Positions 37,101-52,100 of a stretch of 64,000 nucleotides of DNA are shown in pieces. Numbering within the stretch: position 1 is the first letter of the stretch; the number at the start of each line of letters is the position of its first letter. The notes beneath the pieces were generated by a model. The model was not told the origin of the DNA and searched no databases. It saw only the letters and a program-made list of their open reading frames with translations. Source of the DNA: Apostichopus japonicus. Lineage: Eukaryota; Echinodermata; Holothuroidea; Aspidochirotida; Stichopodidae. The stretch spans positions 22,180,841 to 22,244,840 of the forward strand of contig NC_092575.1 of NCBI RefSeq assembly GCF_037975245.1, in the 5' to 3' direction. Made by a program: the position numbers and the translations under genes.

Positions 37101-40100
37101 TCACGAGAAATGTGAATTTTCAAATTCTGAACAAATAAATGGCTTAAAACATTAAAAAGTGTGGCTAACGGGTATTGTGGGCCGCGACGTAGAATCACCT
37201 ACAAAAGCAATGACCCACGAGAGATGCGATGAGGTCGAACATGATGTGTGACTGGTGACAAATCTTCCAAAAGGTTATGGATGAAGAAAAAAAACTATTG
37301 GGAAAACACTTGGTTCTCAGGCAAAAGTGTACATCTGGTTGGTCATTTTCAAGCCCAAGATGTGCCATTTCCGGTGATCTGGGGGGTATCAAAACCAGAA
37401 ATTTCTTGTGCGCCAACCGATGGTGGCGCTCCGCTTAGATAGTAATTCGCGCCCCCCGGTTTAGAAAATCCTGGATACGCCCCTGATAATGATTCCATTT
37501 TGATTCTCAAACTTGTTGGTACCAAGACTCATTTCATTTTAAAGGTTTGTAAATATTGTAAACACAGTACATTTGGGGTTTTGCCAAATGTTTGACCCTG
37601 CCCTTTGTTATTTGAAACTCAAAACTCGAGAGCTACTTCAAAGAATGGTAACTCATAATTATCTTCTCTCTTGACATATATCGGCAGCTGATGATAACAT
37701 ACTTCAGCGTCATCCACAATCACTTTGCTGAGTGGTTTTTAGTACCTAGAATTGAACAAGAGTACTGTGTAGCGAAAAGCATTACAAAACTGACTATGCA
37801 ATTAACAATCTTGTCTAGCAGCTTGATTGAGACAGACAAGCCGTCTGGTACTTCCAGAAGATAATGTAGTTCAAAGGTTTGTGGTAAAGATAAGTTTTAA
37901 ACCTGCTGGTAGATGTAACTTGTTCCCACTACGTTGTTTCCCTGCCTTATGATAAACAGTATTTAAACAGGACTTCAAAAACTTCCAAAATCAAATAGAT
38001 TAATGAATATACGTGTACACAATTTCACATCAGGACACAGATGAATACAGTACTCCTGAATGTTATTAAATTTAAATCTCAGAGGAAGGGGTGGTGATTG
38101 ACAAGATGGGACAGCCCATTAGAAATGTTACCCCAAAGACTCCCTTGTTTGGGGTATTTACAAGCAACGATCCTTATCTGGCACCACTCTACTATTGCAC
38201 TTTCCGATCTACCTGAGGGTGACCAGTCACAACTCATAACAGTTTAGCATTGCATCCCCACTGACCTTCCTCTGGGTCAAAGGTCTTCTGCCTTCTACCA
38301 TGCGTGAAGTAAAGAAGCCAAATTGCAATGTCAGGAATCACCACTTTTTTTCATTTGACTGTTTTCAGCTGTTTTCACACTGAACAGGTTGCTCTACACA
38401 CCGCTCGAGTGCTGCATACACAATTTCCTTGACCTCTTTCTGTTTTTCAGTTGTGTCAGCTACTGTATCATTGGTAGCATTAAAAGTAGTACAGACATAC
38501 ACACTCTGTTGAGTGGGGACAGGTAAGGGAGGCGGGGAAAATCACAATGGAGAAATCCAAATCAATCAATGCCTCGTAACACAACTCTTGACTGACAATA
38601 ATACGCACAAAGGGACGCGTTTAACCGTGCACTTTTTATGATTCCTGATAGTTTTTGAGTCGGACCAAAAATCACAGCTTCTTTTGTATATACGATTATA
38701 CGACATGTATATAATATACTCGATTGCAAAATTACAAAGGGCATGTTTTCAGCCTGAATGATCTCAACACATTCAAGGTCAACTTTCTTTTTTGGATAAA
38801 AAAAAAAAACAGGGTGAAAGGTGTACGGTCCCAAAGAAACAACTACCATCCTTTGACGGAGGTGTTGTACGAAATTTGAGCATTCATTTCTTCACATGTA
38901 TTATGCGTCCATATAACACATTTCTGCATACTGTTATCACTTATCCAACACGCTTTTTTTTTTATACTGTATATTGATCTCGTTGAGTCAACGTATTCAA
39001 TGTGAACTCTACTGATTTTGACCTTGCACTATATTCAGTTTCTGTGATTCGGGATAACCAGATATATATATAAAGTTATTGCTTTTTTGCTGCTATGAAA
39101 ATTAAAGACTTCATGAAATGCAACAAATCTTCAGTCTGTTTGGGAACTTAAATATATGGCTGTTTATTGGCTGTTTATATAATTATTAGAATTATTATTA
39201 CTCACTCTGTTTAAGGAGAAGTCTCATGTCAGCCAAATCACATCTAAAGTACAAATAAAATTACTCTTTATCTAACATAAAACTGCCAATTTACAGCATA
39301 GAGCCTGCTTAGATTACAGACCTACACAATAGATATGAGGGCCGAATCTTTGACCCTAGCAGGACCTACTTCAAGACACAGATTGATGACAGAGTACTGT
39401 AGATAACTTTAATAAATAAACAAATGGAACAGTCTTCCCTAAATTTTGGAAAACAGAACAGATTGAATAGAAATTTCAACACATAGACAATGAGGAATTA
39501 ATTAATGACCACTTCCAACAACAACTTTTATAGATTAGAGAAAACTTTCTTTAACTTTGAGACTCTATTTAGAGTGTGTTATAAGGTAGTGGGATATAAT
39601 TATGCAATCTGTACACTACAGTACTTGCACACGGTTAAAGTATACATAACGCGACACCTATGTACTGTACAACCCATTTTCAATAATCTCGATTTGACCC
39701 CTGTGACTGTGTGAACCCCAGTAGACCTGTACACACTGTAGGGGAAATGGCACAACCACTTCTTTTATCACAATATGAAACATCGTCGTTTACACTCTCG
39801 ACGAGAATTCTATGTCATTATTTACCGAAGGTGATAGCTGCAAAATAAATATAGCCCGACAAACACAGAAATAACGATCAAAAGTGATTATTGATCTGCC
39901 TGTGGTTTGCAACCACTGCTACGAGGAGGAATGAATTTTCTTGAAAATTTGAACAGTGACGATGTATAAATTGTATTATTTACTACGCAATTGTTACGTC
40001 ACCACACAAGTGCATTTCTTTTCTCTTTATTTTTATTAATATTATATCTATAAGACAGTTTCACAGCTACTGTAGTCTTTACCAGCACTTTAAACACAAT

Positions 40101-43100
40101 GATAATATAACTCTATACCAGCTTTTATAGACCATTCCCATCTGTTCAACCTGTACAGTAATGTAAAACAACAAAACATGTACATTGAAACCGTATTAAT
40201 GCGTCTGTATCCATGATGGTACTCAATTTATATTATAAGCTTCAGTGTTAGGCTATTCTGTGTATCCTATACTGTTAATACTGTGGATGGATCATTCTAC
40301 TGTACTGTACATCTCTAGGCAAATATGTCCAGCTGTGTCTATGATACCGTTTTATATTTCATCACTCTAGGTACGGTGCTATGATCCCATAGCAACCGTA
40401 CCGCAACGTTGTTCAGTCAAAGGACAGATGACAGACGGATGGGCTTTCAATGATAAAAAATGTATTATTTACTACACAATTGTTACGTCACGACACATTT
40501 GCATCTCTTTTAAATAGAAAAAAATTATATGTATAAGACAGTTTCAACATTAATTGCTTCACAGTCTTTACCAGCACAAGCACACTCTGAGTATCCTATA
40601 CTGTTGATACTGTAGAAGGATCATTCTACTGTACATTTAGGCAAATATGTCCAGCTTTACAGCTAGTCTTTACCAGCACTAAACACGATGATCTCTGTAC
40701 CAGCTATTATAGACCATTGCCATCTGTTCAGCCCGTACAGAAGTGCAAACAACAGAATATGTACAGAACTACAGAACATTGAACCATATATTATTATTAT
40801 TATTATTATTATAACACCTGTGCTTATATAGTGCAAAATCCCAGGGTCCAATGCGCTTAACAAAACAAATACAAAATACAAAAAAACAATTGAATACACT
40901 TTATCATAGATATTTATATAATAAGCTTCAGTGTTAGGCTATTCTGTGTATCCTATACTGTTAAGACTGTGGATGGATCATTCTACTGTACATCTCTAGG
41001 CAAATATGTCCAGCTGTACAATGTCTATGATACTGTACCGTTTTATCATTTACCCATCTAAGATACGGTGATATGATCCCATAGCAACCGTACCGCAACA
41101 TTGTTCAGTCCAAGGACAGGTGACAGACGGATGGGCTTTCAATGGAAAACTAGCAAACCAAAGTTAAAGCCTAGCCAATCACATTCAGCAGCGTGTGATG
41201 GATGGAATGACTTGGTTCTTCATTTCCGATATCCTCTCTTTACCACACAGCTTAGTGTACCAAAAATTGGATTCCAACCCACTTGCAATTATCGCTAGCA
41301 CATTCTCCATAGTTTGAATATATTTAATTAGATATATTCCTCTCCTCCATCCCATCCGATCACATCTCCCCCTACCCCCTCCCCCAACCCAAACAAATAC
41401 CAAAAAATGCTAACACACAATGATCATTGGTAATGTTTAAAGTACAGTATGTCAGTTACTGTGTAGCTACTATAAAGCTGTGCAACTACTGTGTATACCT
41501 ACCACTAAGGAATTAATGACATGTAATCCCTATTCCTTATTGCTCAAGGCTGGTAGGGATATAATGAACTTGGAAAGCTTGAAACCTGTTTCACATATTT
41601 GTCTCCTCCACAGATCTATGAACTTTAAACAGACAGCTACAGTAGTACAGCAGCTAATTTGAAAAGAGGTTTTAAATGTTTGTTGTAATTATGTAAACTG
41701 GACTAATTCATACCAGCAATATGTATTCAATAGTTGCACGTATGTTTTCTTTACTCATTAAATAGTTGAATCAATATTATGTTGAATAATAACGGTTGGT
41801 ATGACATATATTCTGTAGTATGAACCTAACTTCAGTCAATATTGTGAGAAGCTCCTTGGTCAGTGCTGACTAATTTGGCTGCCAAACTACAGTAGGTCAG
41901 ATTACCGGCATTAGACGTTTCTTTTTCCGCGAGTCTTCACACCCTTTAAATGTCATGTACAGTGTACACCACTGACTTCAGACATAAATGTGTTATGTAC
42001 AGATATGTTTGTCCATGTACAGTACGTATAGGAGACACGTGAAGTCATAACTCAAAGATCAGAGAGTCCCAGCTCTCTTCACCATTGCATAAGTATTTAT
42101 TTACTCTTACTTGTGAAAGCCAGCCAATAAAGTCACTGGGTAAAGAAGGATAGTAGTACAAGATCATTCTTGTGAGGAACATCTTGCAGTGTCCAGCACA
42201 AAAGTCCTCCTTTTTTGCTCCACACCTCTCTGTCTTTGTCCTTCACCAGATTATTCCCTTCCCCCTTCCCTTAATCCTCTCTTTGTCCCTCCACTGTTTA
42301 TCTCCTACCTCTCCTCTTCCCCTGTTGGTAAATTCTTTCTTCTCTCCATCCCTTGTCTACTAATCTCCTTACATCTATCTATCTCTTTGTGCACACCATG
42401 CTCATTAACCTGTCTGTATTCTGTGCATGTTTTTGTCCCTTCTGTTACTGTTACTTGTCATTTAGCCTTTGAAGAAGATCCTGATAGGATGGAAACGTCA
42501 GGTCAACTTACTTTTACACATTCTCCTACACAGGCTCTCTAGTGGATAAGCAGTTTGCTAACAGTTTTATTTTATTTTGATAGTGGAATTTTGTCACATA
42601 TTACTGTACATGCACTGCCAAGTGCAGACATCGTTTTCTTAACCCGATTGAGTTAATTCAAGCAATTTTGTCAATAACCCCGGGCTTTAACAATTGTGTT
42701 TGATGAATGCAATAAACATGGCATTCATATTCCATTCACAGTGAACTATTTATATTTATTTTGCTAACGAATGAACCAAAACCACCTCCTAAAATTGGCC
42801 ATTATATTGCAAAGAAAGACTTTGACCAGGTCTTTGGAGACTTACTAACATTACAGAGATATATATATAAGTCTTTTGGCCTCTCCTTTTCAAAGTGAGC
42901 AGCATTTTGAGAGGAAGGACAACACTCCGACAAAAGCAATATAGTAACTACCAGAACTCAGTACAGGGCATCTGTTGTACGTACAATAACGAGTAAGGAG
43001 TTCATGCAAGCTACAGTATTGTACATGTGGTGGGATTATCATACAGTTCAATACAACAACACAATGTGTCACATAACACATTCCATCACCCATCATTGCC

Positions 43101-46100
43101 ATATTTCAGTGATTCTCACAAAGTTTGCTAAAAATAAGGAATTCAGTTAGAAAAGTTATAATTGGCAACTTCAATGAAAACAACTCTGCCTTAATGAATA
43201 GTAATTTCTTTTTCATTGCCAAGCCAGACACATCCAAGGCTGCATAATGGTTCAACTTCCTTTTCTGACCTAATTTGATTCTTATTAATAACAATGAACA
43301 AGAATATTTCTCAGTCCAGACTAGCTAGAATTATGTGATAAGTACAAAGGTCAACTATTTGATCTCCAGCTAACTGATAATAGAAACAAGAAATACAAAA
43401 GTGTCAACAACAAAAAACCTTATCCAGCAGAAGCCAATCAAACCTATAAATACATTGATGTCCAATTTTCTACAGACCTAAGGGAATCTCACAGAAAAGA
43501 CTCAAAGCAATCCAAAGACTTTGAAGTTCTAAATCTCTCATCCCTTGATATAAATAAATCCTAAAAGTCTGAAATATGATGCGATAAAAGTTTAAACTCT
43601 GAAAGCGCTATGTTATGGTTTTTACTTCCAAACAGTAATCCATCATATTTTTGTTCTTTTGTTATCATTGTTTTTCTTCATCAAGTTCCAACCAGCATAC
43701 AAAAACAAACGAAATATGATTGTTTGCATTTTTCGACTTAGTGTTAGCCAGGGAAAATTTTCTCACATTATGTTAGACTGCAAGATAGGAAATAATATCA
43801 ACTCAGGTAGTGTGTGAATGGCACCTAATTTCAAGTAGAGAAATTTCCGATGGGAATGAAAAAGAAAATGCAACTACAGCATAAATTCCCCACAAGCTTT
43901 ACAACATCACTTATAACAACTGTAGCAACCCATGCCAGGTTAATGCAGTACGCTGTCATGCCATGTCCTACAGCAGTTCATTGGTGTGTCCTCCATTTTG
44001 AAGTCTTATCAGTGGCCAGCTAATTATGCAACTTTGATGTGATTTATTGGTGAAAATGTGGTTAGGCTAACAAGCCTAACAGGATAACAATGGAATCAAC
44101 ATGTATGTTGAAATTCAGTACTGGTCTTAGGTGCAAGACTGTTTGTATTGTGTGTGAAATCATATAAAACTTCCTTGTAATATTTACGAGTGATGGTACT
44201 TTACATCCCTGCTTCCACTCCAATCCTGCATTTTTTCATCAGATCTAACTTGCAAAAACTGGTCTCATTTTAGATGGCACATTTGAACACAATACAGAAC
44301 ATGGACTTGAGGAGATACACGCAAGTAAAAGAGAAATCTAATTCTTGGAGAAACACTACATGCCAGTGGTTCCTATAGGTATATAATATGGAATCAAATT
44401 TCTATTCTGACCAAATCGTCCTATTGACTGAAGGATTGATTTATCTATTACTTCACGAGAGACACTTGATGATGCCTAAATGTAATTAATTACTCATGCT
44501 TACTTGACGATCAGTCGGAGAACTCTTGTGCCATAGTTATCAAGGATGAGTCCTCCCAGGATCACGAGAGATTGCAACGCGCACAGACCGACGGTGAAGA
44601 CCAAGGACAACATCGCATCCTGCTCGTCGCACGATTCTCGTTGTGCTTCTTCCACTAGGACTTCAGAAGACGATGCAGACCATGAAGTGGAGTTCTCCAC
44701 GAGAGGGCATAGGTGCAAGAAGTAGCCGCTGGTCTTCAGAACAAACCCCATCGCTGGCCATCCATAGAATATGCCACCAAAGAGGAGAATCTCAAAGATG
44801 GCAAAGCCCAGGATACTGAATCTCTCTGCTTGGAAAGCCATTCGGTTCTGCTTTTTAGGGGTAGTTTTGTCGATGCAAGGAGAAACTGGACGAAAAGAGA
44901 GAAAGATAGAGATCAATCCTTAGGACATTAATGTTAGAATGTTAACTAAAACACACAGAAGAAGATGCTTTCTTGCAAGTATATGCCACTCCATCTACTG
45001 TTATATACTTTTATTCACTAGTCTTCCATGTGAGCAAGTTTTAGCAACTTATGTGCTGCACTGTTCTCCAAGCCTTTTTTTTTTCTACCCCACAAGTCTC
45101 TGGTTGGAATCCCCCTTTAGCCAAAAATTTCTTCGATCTGTTGCTAATCTTTACTCTGTTTTGTTAGTCTGTTATTTAAGCCAAATACAAAACCAAATGT
45201 GGCAATGATACAATAGAGAGGGAAGTAGTGGGAATGGATGTATAGGGCAATTAATAAAAACTTCATCACTACTGCGAGACTACTGGGTACCTGTGAATAG
45301 AAGATAGTGGTAGACAGTGGCGGACTGGCGGCACCGGCCAAGGCAATCTGGGCGGGGGGAGGGGGGGGGCAACTAAGGGCAAGGCATATATTTGAGGGGA
45401 AATAAGTTCACTGATATGAGAGAGAGAGGTTGCCTCTCCCCTTTGGGAAGTTTCTTTACAAGTCAAGTGACTAAGACACAAAGTGGTGCTATCATTTGAC
45501 AATTTTTCACATTAATGCATTGCATCAATTGAAAGCTGAACATTTCTAATACTAATGATTAGCTTAGTTCTATATATTTAAGATAAGTAGCAGATCTGAT
45601 TGAGGGCATAACTGGGGGCAAGGGAAATCTTGGGGGGGGGGCAATTTCCACCTCATGCCCCCTCAAATTCTGACAAAAAGGATATTATATCACCAAAGTG
45701 ACAACCCTCACAGTGAGTACTTGCTATGTAAGAAAAATAAAGACCAAAACTAGAGCAGTCACAAGCCCAACCATCATTATTGGTCTACGTTAAATGTGGT
45801 ATTAAGATCTCCCAAAATAGAGCAAGATTTTTCTTGGCTGTCAGGTAGAATATATAGTTTTTCACAAAGATCTGTCCTATAAGCCAAAAATTATGGTTTG
45901 ATTGATTTATGTCACCTATAAAGTATCAAAACAAAAATGGAATGGAACACAATTCTGCAAAAAACCTGAGAAAAACTGTTTTATCTTAGGTCAGTCTGTA
46001 TTAACACCTGTAATAAACATTGAGTTTATGTGTTTATTTTGATCCTGTATGTTTATATCAATCCAGTCTGAAATTATATATGACCTTGGCCATAAAGTTG

Positions 46101-49100
46101 AGGCTTCAAGATACTAAAGATGTATTGTATAAACTACCTTCCGTACCACCTGCAGGACGTGGTCCGAGAAATTTATTTCGTCCTAAATGGAAGAGAAAAA
46201 ATTCGACTGCATTGATACAGTACTTTTTAAGAAAAGTCACCCAAGAAAGAACCTGGGCACGAAAACCAAACTATCGAGCGACTGATCCGCTCTCAACCCT
46301 GGGCAGCCCCCTTGCATCGAGACTGTGTGATCATCGTCGGGTGTGCATCACCATTCCCCTCGAAAGGGAACAGATACTACACATGATCTTAGCCAAAAGG
46401 CAGAGAAGCATAGATACAGTATGTGCCTAGCAATTGCATGCATGCCTAATGCCAGAAATTACCAGTAAAAACAATTTCAAATGAAACACTGCAATGGCAA
46501 ACTTTATCACGAAGGAATACCGTAGCAAAAGGTATAACAAATATATAAATAACAAGAGCTACTGTAGAAACAGCACAAGAATAAAATAAATACCATGTGC
46601 ACTCTCACATAACAAAGTATGTACCTGCCTTTCTCTTGCCCCCCCCCCCCACCACTGTATGATATTACAGTACTATAACAGAGAGCATTGATAACCATTT
46701 TACCACTATTTTCCTCCTGCCCTAGCTCTAGGTTCACCTTTACAATCTCTTAGCTTGTAGTACAAACATGAAGTCCTCCTAGACTAAGGTAACCATATTT
46801 TGTAAATAGGAATCTGGGACAGAATGTTGAAGGTTGAATGTGCGGCATGGGGAAGGACTCTAAGGGGACAGGGTTCTTTGAGAAGAATGTGCTAATCTAA
46901 TTGAGCGCAGACATGACATTTAATCAGGAGTAGGCCTACTGTATAGGTCAGCACAGGAGAAAGACTTCGATGTCGTAGCAAACAATGTCTCGCTTGTACA
47001 GTACATTATCCAGAGTATATATAGTAGGATAGGCCGATAGCCAACATTAAAGTAGCTCTTGTTTCAATGCCATTGTCTGTGCGAGGTATTTGTGTACATC
47101 TGCATGGTGTATTAATGACGTGTAATTCAAGTATAACAGACAGGAAGATTTCTAAATCTGTTGTGAATGAAATGTCGTATGTTAAAATTTCAGGGATGTC
47201 TTATTATATCTGGGACAGTTTCAGGGACACAAGTTAACCGGGACGAAACATTGGAATCAGGGGCCGTCCCTGAAACTCCTGGACCTCTGGTCAACTAATC
47301 ATAGACTGCTACGTCACATTTTCCAGAAAGATTACTCACAGTTTCTATTTATAAGCCATGAACATAATAATATACTTTCCAACTTCTAAGTCCTAATAGA
47401 TCACTTTAAATTTACTTGGACCTTCCAGGCTTCCACAGTAACTCTCTATATATACAACAGAAACCCCACCCCTGTCTGTGCACCTAATTTCAGATGTATC
47501 TCTTCCAAGAAAGTAAATCCTCAGCATGATGTCATTCCCAATCTGTCTGCATTGTTGTCATTTCAATAGCATAGAAGATTAGTTACCTCTGTTTAAAGAG
47601 AAAGGTAAGATATGTGGGCAGGGTAACTTTCTGTTCCTTCTTTTGTAATCCATTGTGAAATAGTATATGAGGTGTAATTTTCACCAATTGTATGGGGTGA
47701 TTCAACCTGCACGGCTCAGTCACGCTTGCTGCTCCCCCCCCCCCCCCGGACACATGCACTCATTGTATTCAGTAGTTAGATATCTAACCAATCAAGCTCT
47801 GATATGCTCTGTTTAAATCAATTATTTGTTTTGTGTCCTTATTTCATGTTCACATACCCGCTAGAAGTTACTGTTCTGTCTTCACCAGTTTGTAGTTAAA
47901 AACAGCTTTCAGCCCATAAATCTTATAAATGTGCATTGTTGTCAGCTATGTAAGGGAGACCTACAGTATGTACAGTAATATGAATGGAAGTGATACAGTC
48001 CTGTAGACTACTGTAATACTGATGATGTTTGTATTAATTATAAAAAAAAAAATTAATAAAAATTTAAACTTGCAGACCTATGAAGACCTGTGGGAGATAC
48101 AACCATCACATGTTAGGGTTTGGTTAATTAATTCAATGATATGAGTAAACCTTATTAAAAAGATCTCAAATATCAAATGATGGATGATGGTGATAAATTG
48201 CATTTACTCTGATTTTACACGTAGAAATTTAAACAAACAACATACTTTAAAATCGAACCCCCTTTTAATTTATTAAAACCAGCATTAAATAGCAAATATT
48301 TACAGATCAGAAGTCGGTCAGCTTCCTTGCCATACAATTTGCTCAATATTCAAAATGTCTGTCTGACTATAAATGTAGAGCAAGTGAGTTAAATTTGTCC
48401 AAGAATTAAGTGAGAACAACCACAAGAGATTTGTAGTGCTCCCATACATGTGGGCATCTACCATGTGAGTCACTCCTAAGGATTTTACAGTATTTATTCT
48501 AATTTTAAACCAAAATGTTTCAATATATCCAGAAAGAACAGTTTTCCTACAGGTGTGAAATCTAGACACATTTTACCAATTCTGCTCGAGCTATTACAAA
48601 TCCTTTTAATAGTAGTTGAGAGTTAGTACATGACATTTTTTATATTCTGTGAAACATTTTTTGAGAAAATGGCCAAGTTTTTCCAACCATTTGAGATTTC
48701 TTTCCACTCTTTTTCTTTACACTTTGTTCTCGCTTTGAATTCCTAGGTGTTGTTGCAGCAAATGTAATATCAAGATTAATACATAAATTGCCAATTATAT
48801 TGCATGTATACGTAGACCTGTCAACACTCTATGCAAAGTTTTGAATAATGAGCTATTTCAATTCATACAGGCTTTAAAACCCTAACTGTCCAACCAGTGG
48901 TGTTTCCAAACATGCCTGTGTCCATTTTTCATTTTAAAATGTTTATAAATTTATACAACAACTTTTCACTCTGCTCATTCTTTGCAAAAGGAGTTAATTC
49001 TTTGTAGAAAAGGAATACTGTATCTCTAGTTCAATAATGCCATTGAATTAGAAAACCTTTCAAAACAGTCTGATATGCTTTAGGACATCTTGAACAGCAT

Positions 49101-52100
49101 TTGTCTAGGTATCTTTCAAGTAACAGTGTTCAATACACTTATATTTTTTTTTCAAAAAGCATTTTCATCTCATGCCTAGAGTTTCAAAATTTTAGCTCCT
49201 TGTTTCAAAATCTATTGGGCAAAAGCAAGAGCTCACAGGCATTATCCTGAATTACAACACACCAGTTACTGTACAGAAGTCACGAATACTCTTTGATTGA
49301 CCATTGATAACCGACTCTACCATATTTGTTTAAGTTCCTATATTGTCTATTGGCTGAAAATGGCAAACTTATGCCTTTGTTTCGTTCTTCTAGCAAAAAG
49401 CAGAATACATTGGCATTTAACTGATAAATATAAAATGGAATTTGGAGGTCTACACCTTTCAGATTTTTTTGCAGGAGAATTTTACGATTGAACACCTTTA
49501 TAACTTACTGGATTTACACAAATAACAAGTAATTTGAATTCAGGGCACCGAGTGCCCCCCATATGGATAAATGCGTGATGAAACATGGTACTATGCCTAA
49601 CTTAGGCTTACTACCTACAGAACATACAGACTGAGTAAGTACCAAATAAAAACTGTAGCTTAAAGTACTGTAGCTCTACACATCTGAAAATGAAATCTGA
49701 CCAGTGCAATCTGACCAGTGCAATCTGACCAGTGCAATTGACAGACTTCTGTCAGTTATCATTGTCCCAATTTTCTCAAGATATTTTGATTAATGTAGAA
49801 TTAAGGTATCAATTTGGCATTAGACAACCACTCTTGTTAGTACATTACTCCCCCCCCCCTGACACTTGAGTCTCACTCTTCACCGAAAATACTATATGAT
49901 TGGGCAATATAATAATTAGGCAGTTATTTTTAAGACGCTTAAGCGAATATGGGAGAATTCCGCAAGGGCTGATGGATTACAACTTTCACATCAGGTGGTT
50001 TCCAATCAATATTTTAGTTCAAATTTGGAATCTTTTAATTTAGAAAGTTGTTTCAGATGGGAAAACCATAGATTGTGCTTGGATGAAAAACCTACCTTAC
50101 TATGAGTATGACCAAGCCTGGGATCAAACGCTGAACCTCCTGATTGCTAAGCCTCATTGCCACCCCCTTTATCCACTCGGCACAGTACCGGTAGATAGCG
50201 CCAACTGGTTCCCCTCCCTCCCCACACCCCCCCCCCCCCGAAGATACTGGGGTCTCACTTTTCAACAAAAGAAATGTTCTGTAATTTAAGTGTAAGAAGT
50301 CAAGTAACCCTTATTTCCACACAATCTTTGTTTACATGTTATCAATGAATATACAATGAGGTAATTGACAGAAAATACTCACATATGATTGAGTAATATA
50401 GCGTCCACTGGCTCACACAGTACTGCAAAAAATAAACTCGCGTCCAGGCCTATCTTTTGGCTGCTGCCTTACGTAGTAGCGAGGTTATCTCCACGCAATC
50501 TATGGATTTGCGAAACCAGCCCATGCACTACTTGACTAGGATATGCATGAGAAAACGTTTCACTTGGGTGATTGTTAATGATAAGCCTGATTCTTTTCTA
50601 CTTACAATGCCGTTGATTTTCGTGAAAACGTGTTCATTGGTTTCTGCTTTACTAGTACGTTTGAGGCTTGATCTTGTGATTACCTATCAAAGATATTTAC
50701 AATCGTTGAACAAAAATTGTCGTACTTTTCTCCTACAAGCAGGCTTGTCATGGAAACATCGCCTCATGGCTAGGCTACTTAATGTACAATAATATCGAAA
50801 TGGAAATGTCGCGACGGCTACCGTATCATACGGAGCTTTTAAAGTGCCAATATGTGTGCATTAAGATATTCAAATATTGAGATACGAGATGTTAACATTT
50901 CAGTATATATACGTTGAGATGTTGAAATATTGACACACAAGATCCTAGTATACCAATAACTGTACAGTATATTTCAACATCTCAACGTATAGTACCGAAA
51001 TATTAACATCTCGTATCTCAATTTTTGCCGTTGTCAATTTTGAACGTATTTCCTCTTTTTGATTGTCATCTCATTATTAACGATTGTATTCTTATTATTC
51101 TTATTATGATTATTTTATTTTTTATTCTACTTTGAGCTTTTGCATATCAGGGCCTCGGAGGGATAAGCTTTACACTAACCGAGTTTACCCTCTCATGTTA
51201 AATAAATAAATAAATCTGTTAATATCTTAATGCACACATATTAATATATTAAGATAATTCACCTAACATATATTAATATCTCATTGGCACTTTAAAAGCT
51301 CCGTAGTATGATGTAACGTGAAGACGGACAGTCTGTCATCGATCCCTACCAATTAGAACTAAGCTAAATATGCCGAAACGGGGCGTGCTTAATATTAATT
51401 TATCAATCTCATACATCGATTGGGGGGGGGGGGGTATTTTGAAGGAGAAGGTGAAATCCGTTACCTACACTAAGCTTCCAAATTATGAAGAGGAGGTAGA
51501 GGATGGGTAAGAAATTATGCATGAGCGGGGGTTGGGGTCAGAAAAGAAGTTAGTAGTAGCTACGTCCCTGGGGATATATATCAATAGGCCTATATACCTC
51601 AGCTGGGGAAAGCAGATCTTTAAACGTTACGGCGGAGGAACTCGCTAAAAATACAAGAAATAATTTATTATTAATTTCTTAATATAAAAAAAAACTCCTA
51701 ATAAACGGTTATGTGTATACAAAAGCTGCTATAGTTTTTAAAATTTGTGAAGCAATGTGGCTATTTTTTTTTATAACAGTCTGTTATCTTGGCTATAAGG
51801 ATTTGTCATACCTTGTTATATAACCTCGGATCTCCGTAAAAAAAAACACTTACGATTTGCTCAAATCCCTTACAAACTTTAAATTGCGACGTTTCTAGAT
51901 TTCCACTTGACAATCCAAAATTTGTCAAAGAGCACTCAGTAATTGGACTTTATGAAATCAAGCGGCATAGTTTAGAGTTTCTGCCACATAATAAGTTGCA
52001 GTGCATGCCACTAAGCGGAGCAACTGCGCATTGAAAAAAAAAATGCGCGCCCAACGGAGAAGCAAAGGCGGTTAAACCGGTCGATTAATCGATGCCGTCT

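Larger units (their letters stand above)
35863..44503 (-). other. Intron 2 of the SLC43A3-like gene
   Basis: About 8.6 kb. Contains transposon copy B (36124), the local duplication at 39974 and the hairpin motif at 42465. The remainder is AT-rich with no exon I can support. Confidence 0.6.

Noticed and set aside
42465-42506. Hammerhead ribozyme
   Set aside because: GAAAC and a stem II-like hairpin are present, but the CUGAUGA core is altered and stem I/III partners could not be drawn.
42189-42542. 117-residue open frame, Ser/Pro/Leu-rich
   Set aside because: Low-complexity CT-rich translation running into a retroelement-tail motif; no protein features.
46020-46430. 136-residue open frame on the plus strand
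   Set aside because: Its C-terminal part is the antisense of the U2-like sequence and the rest overlaps the repeat tail, so it is not a protein gene.
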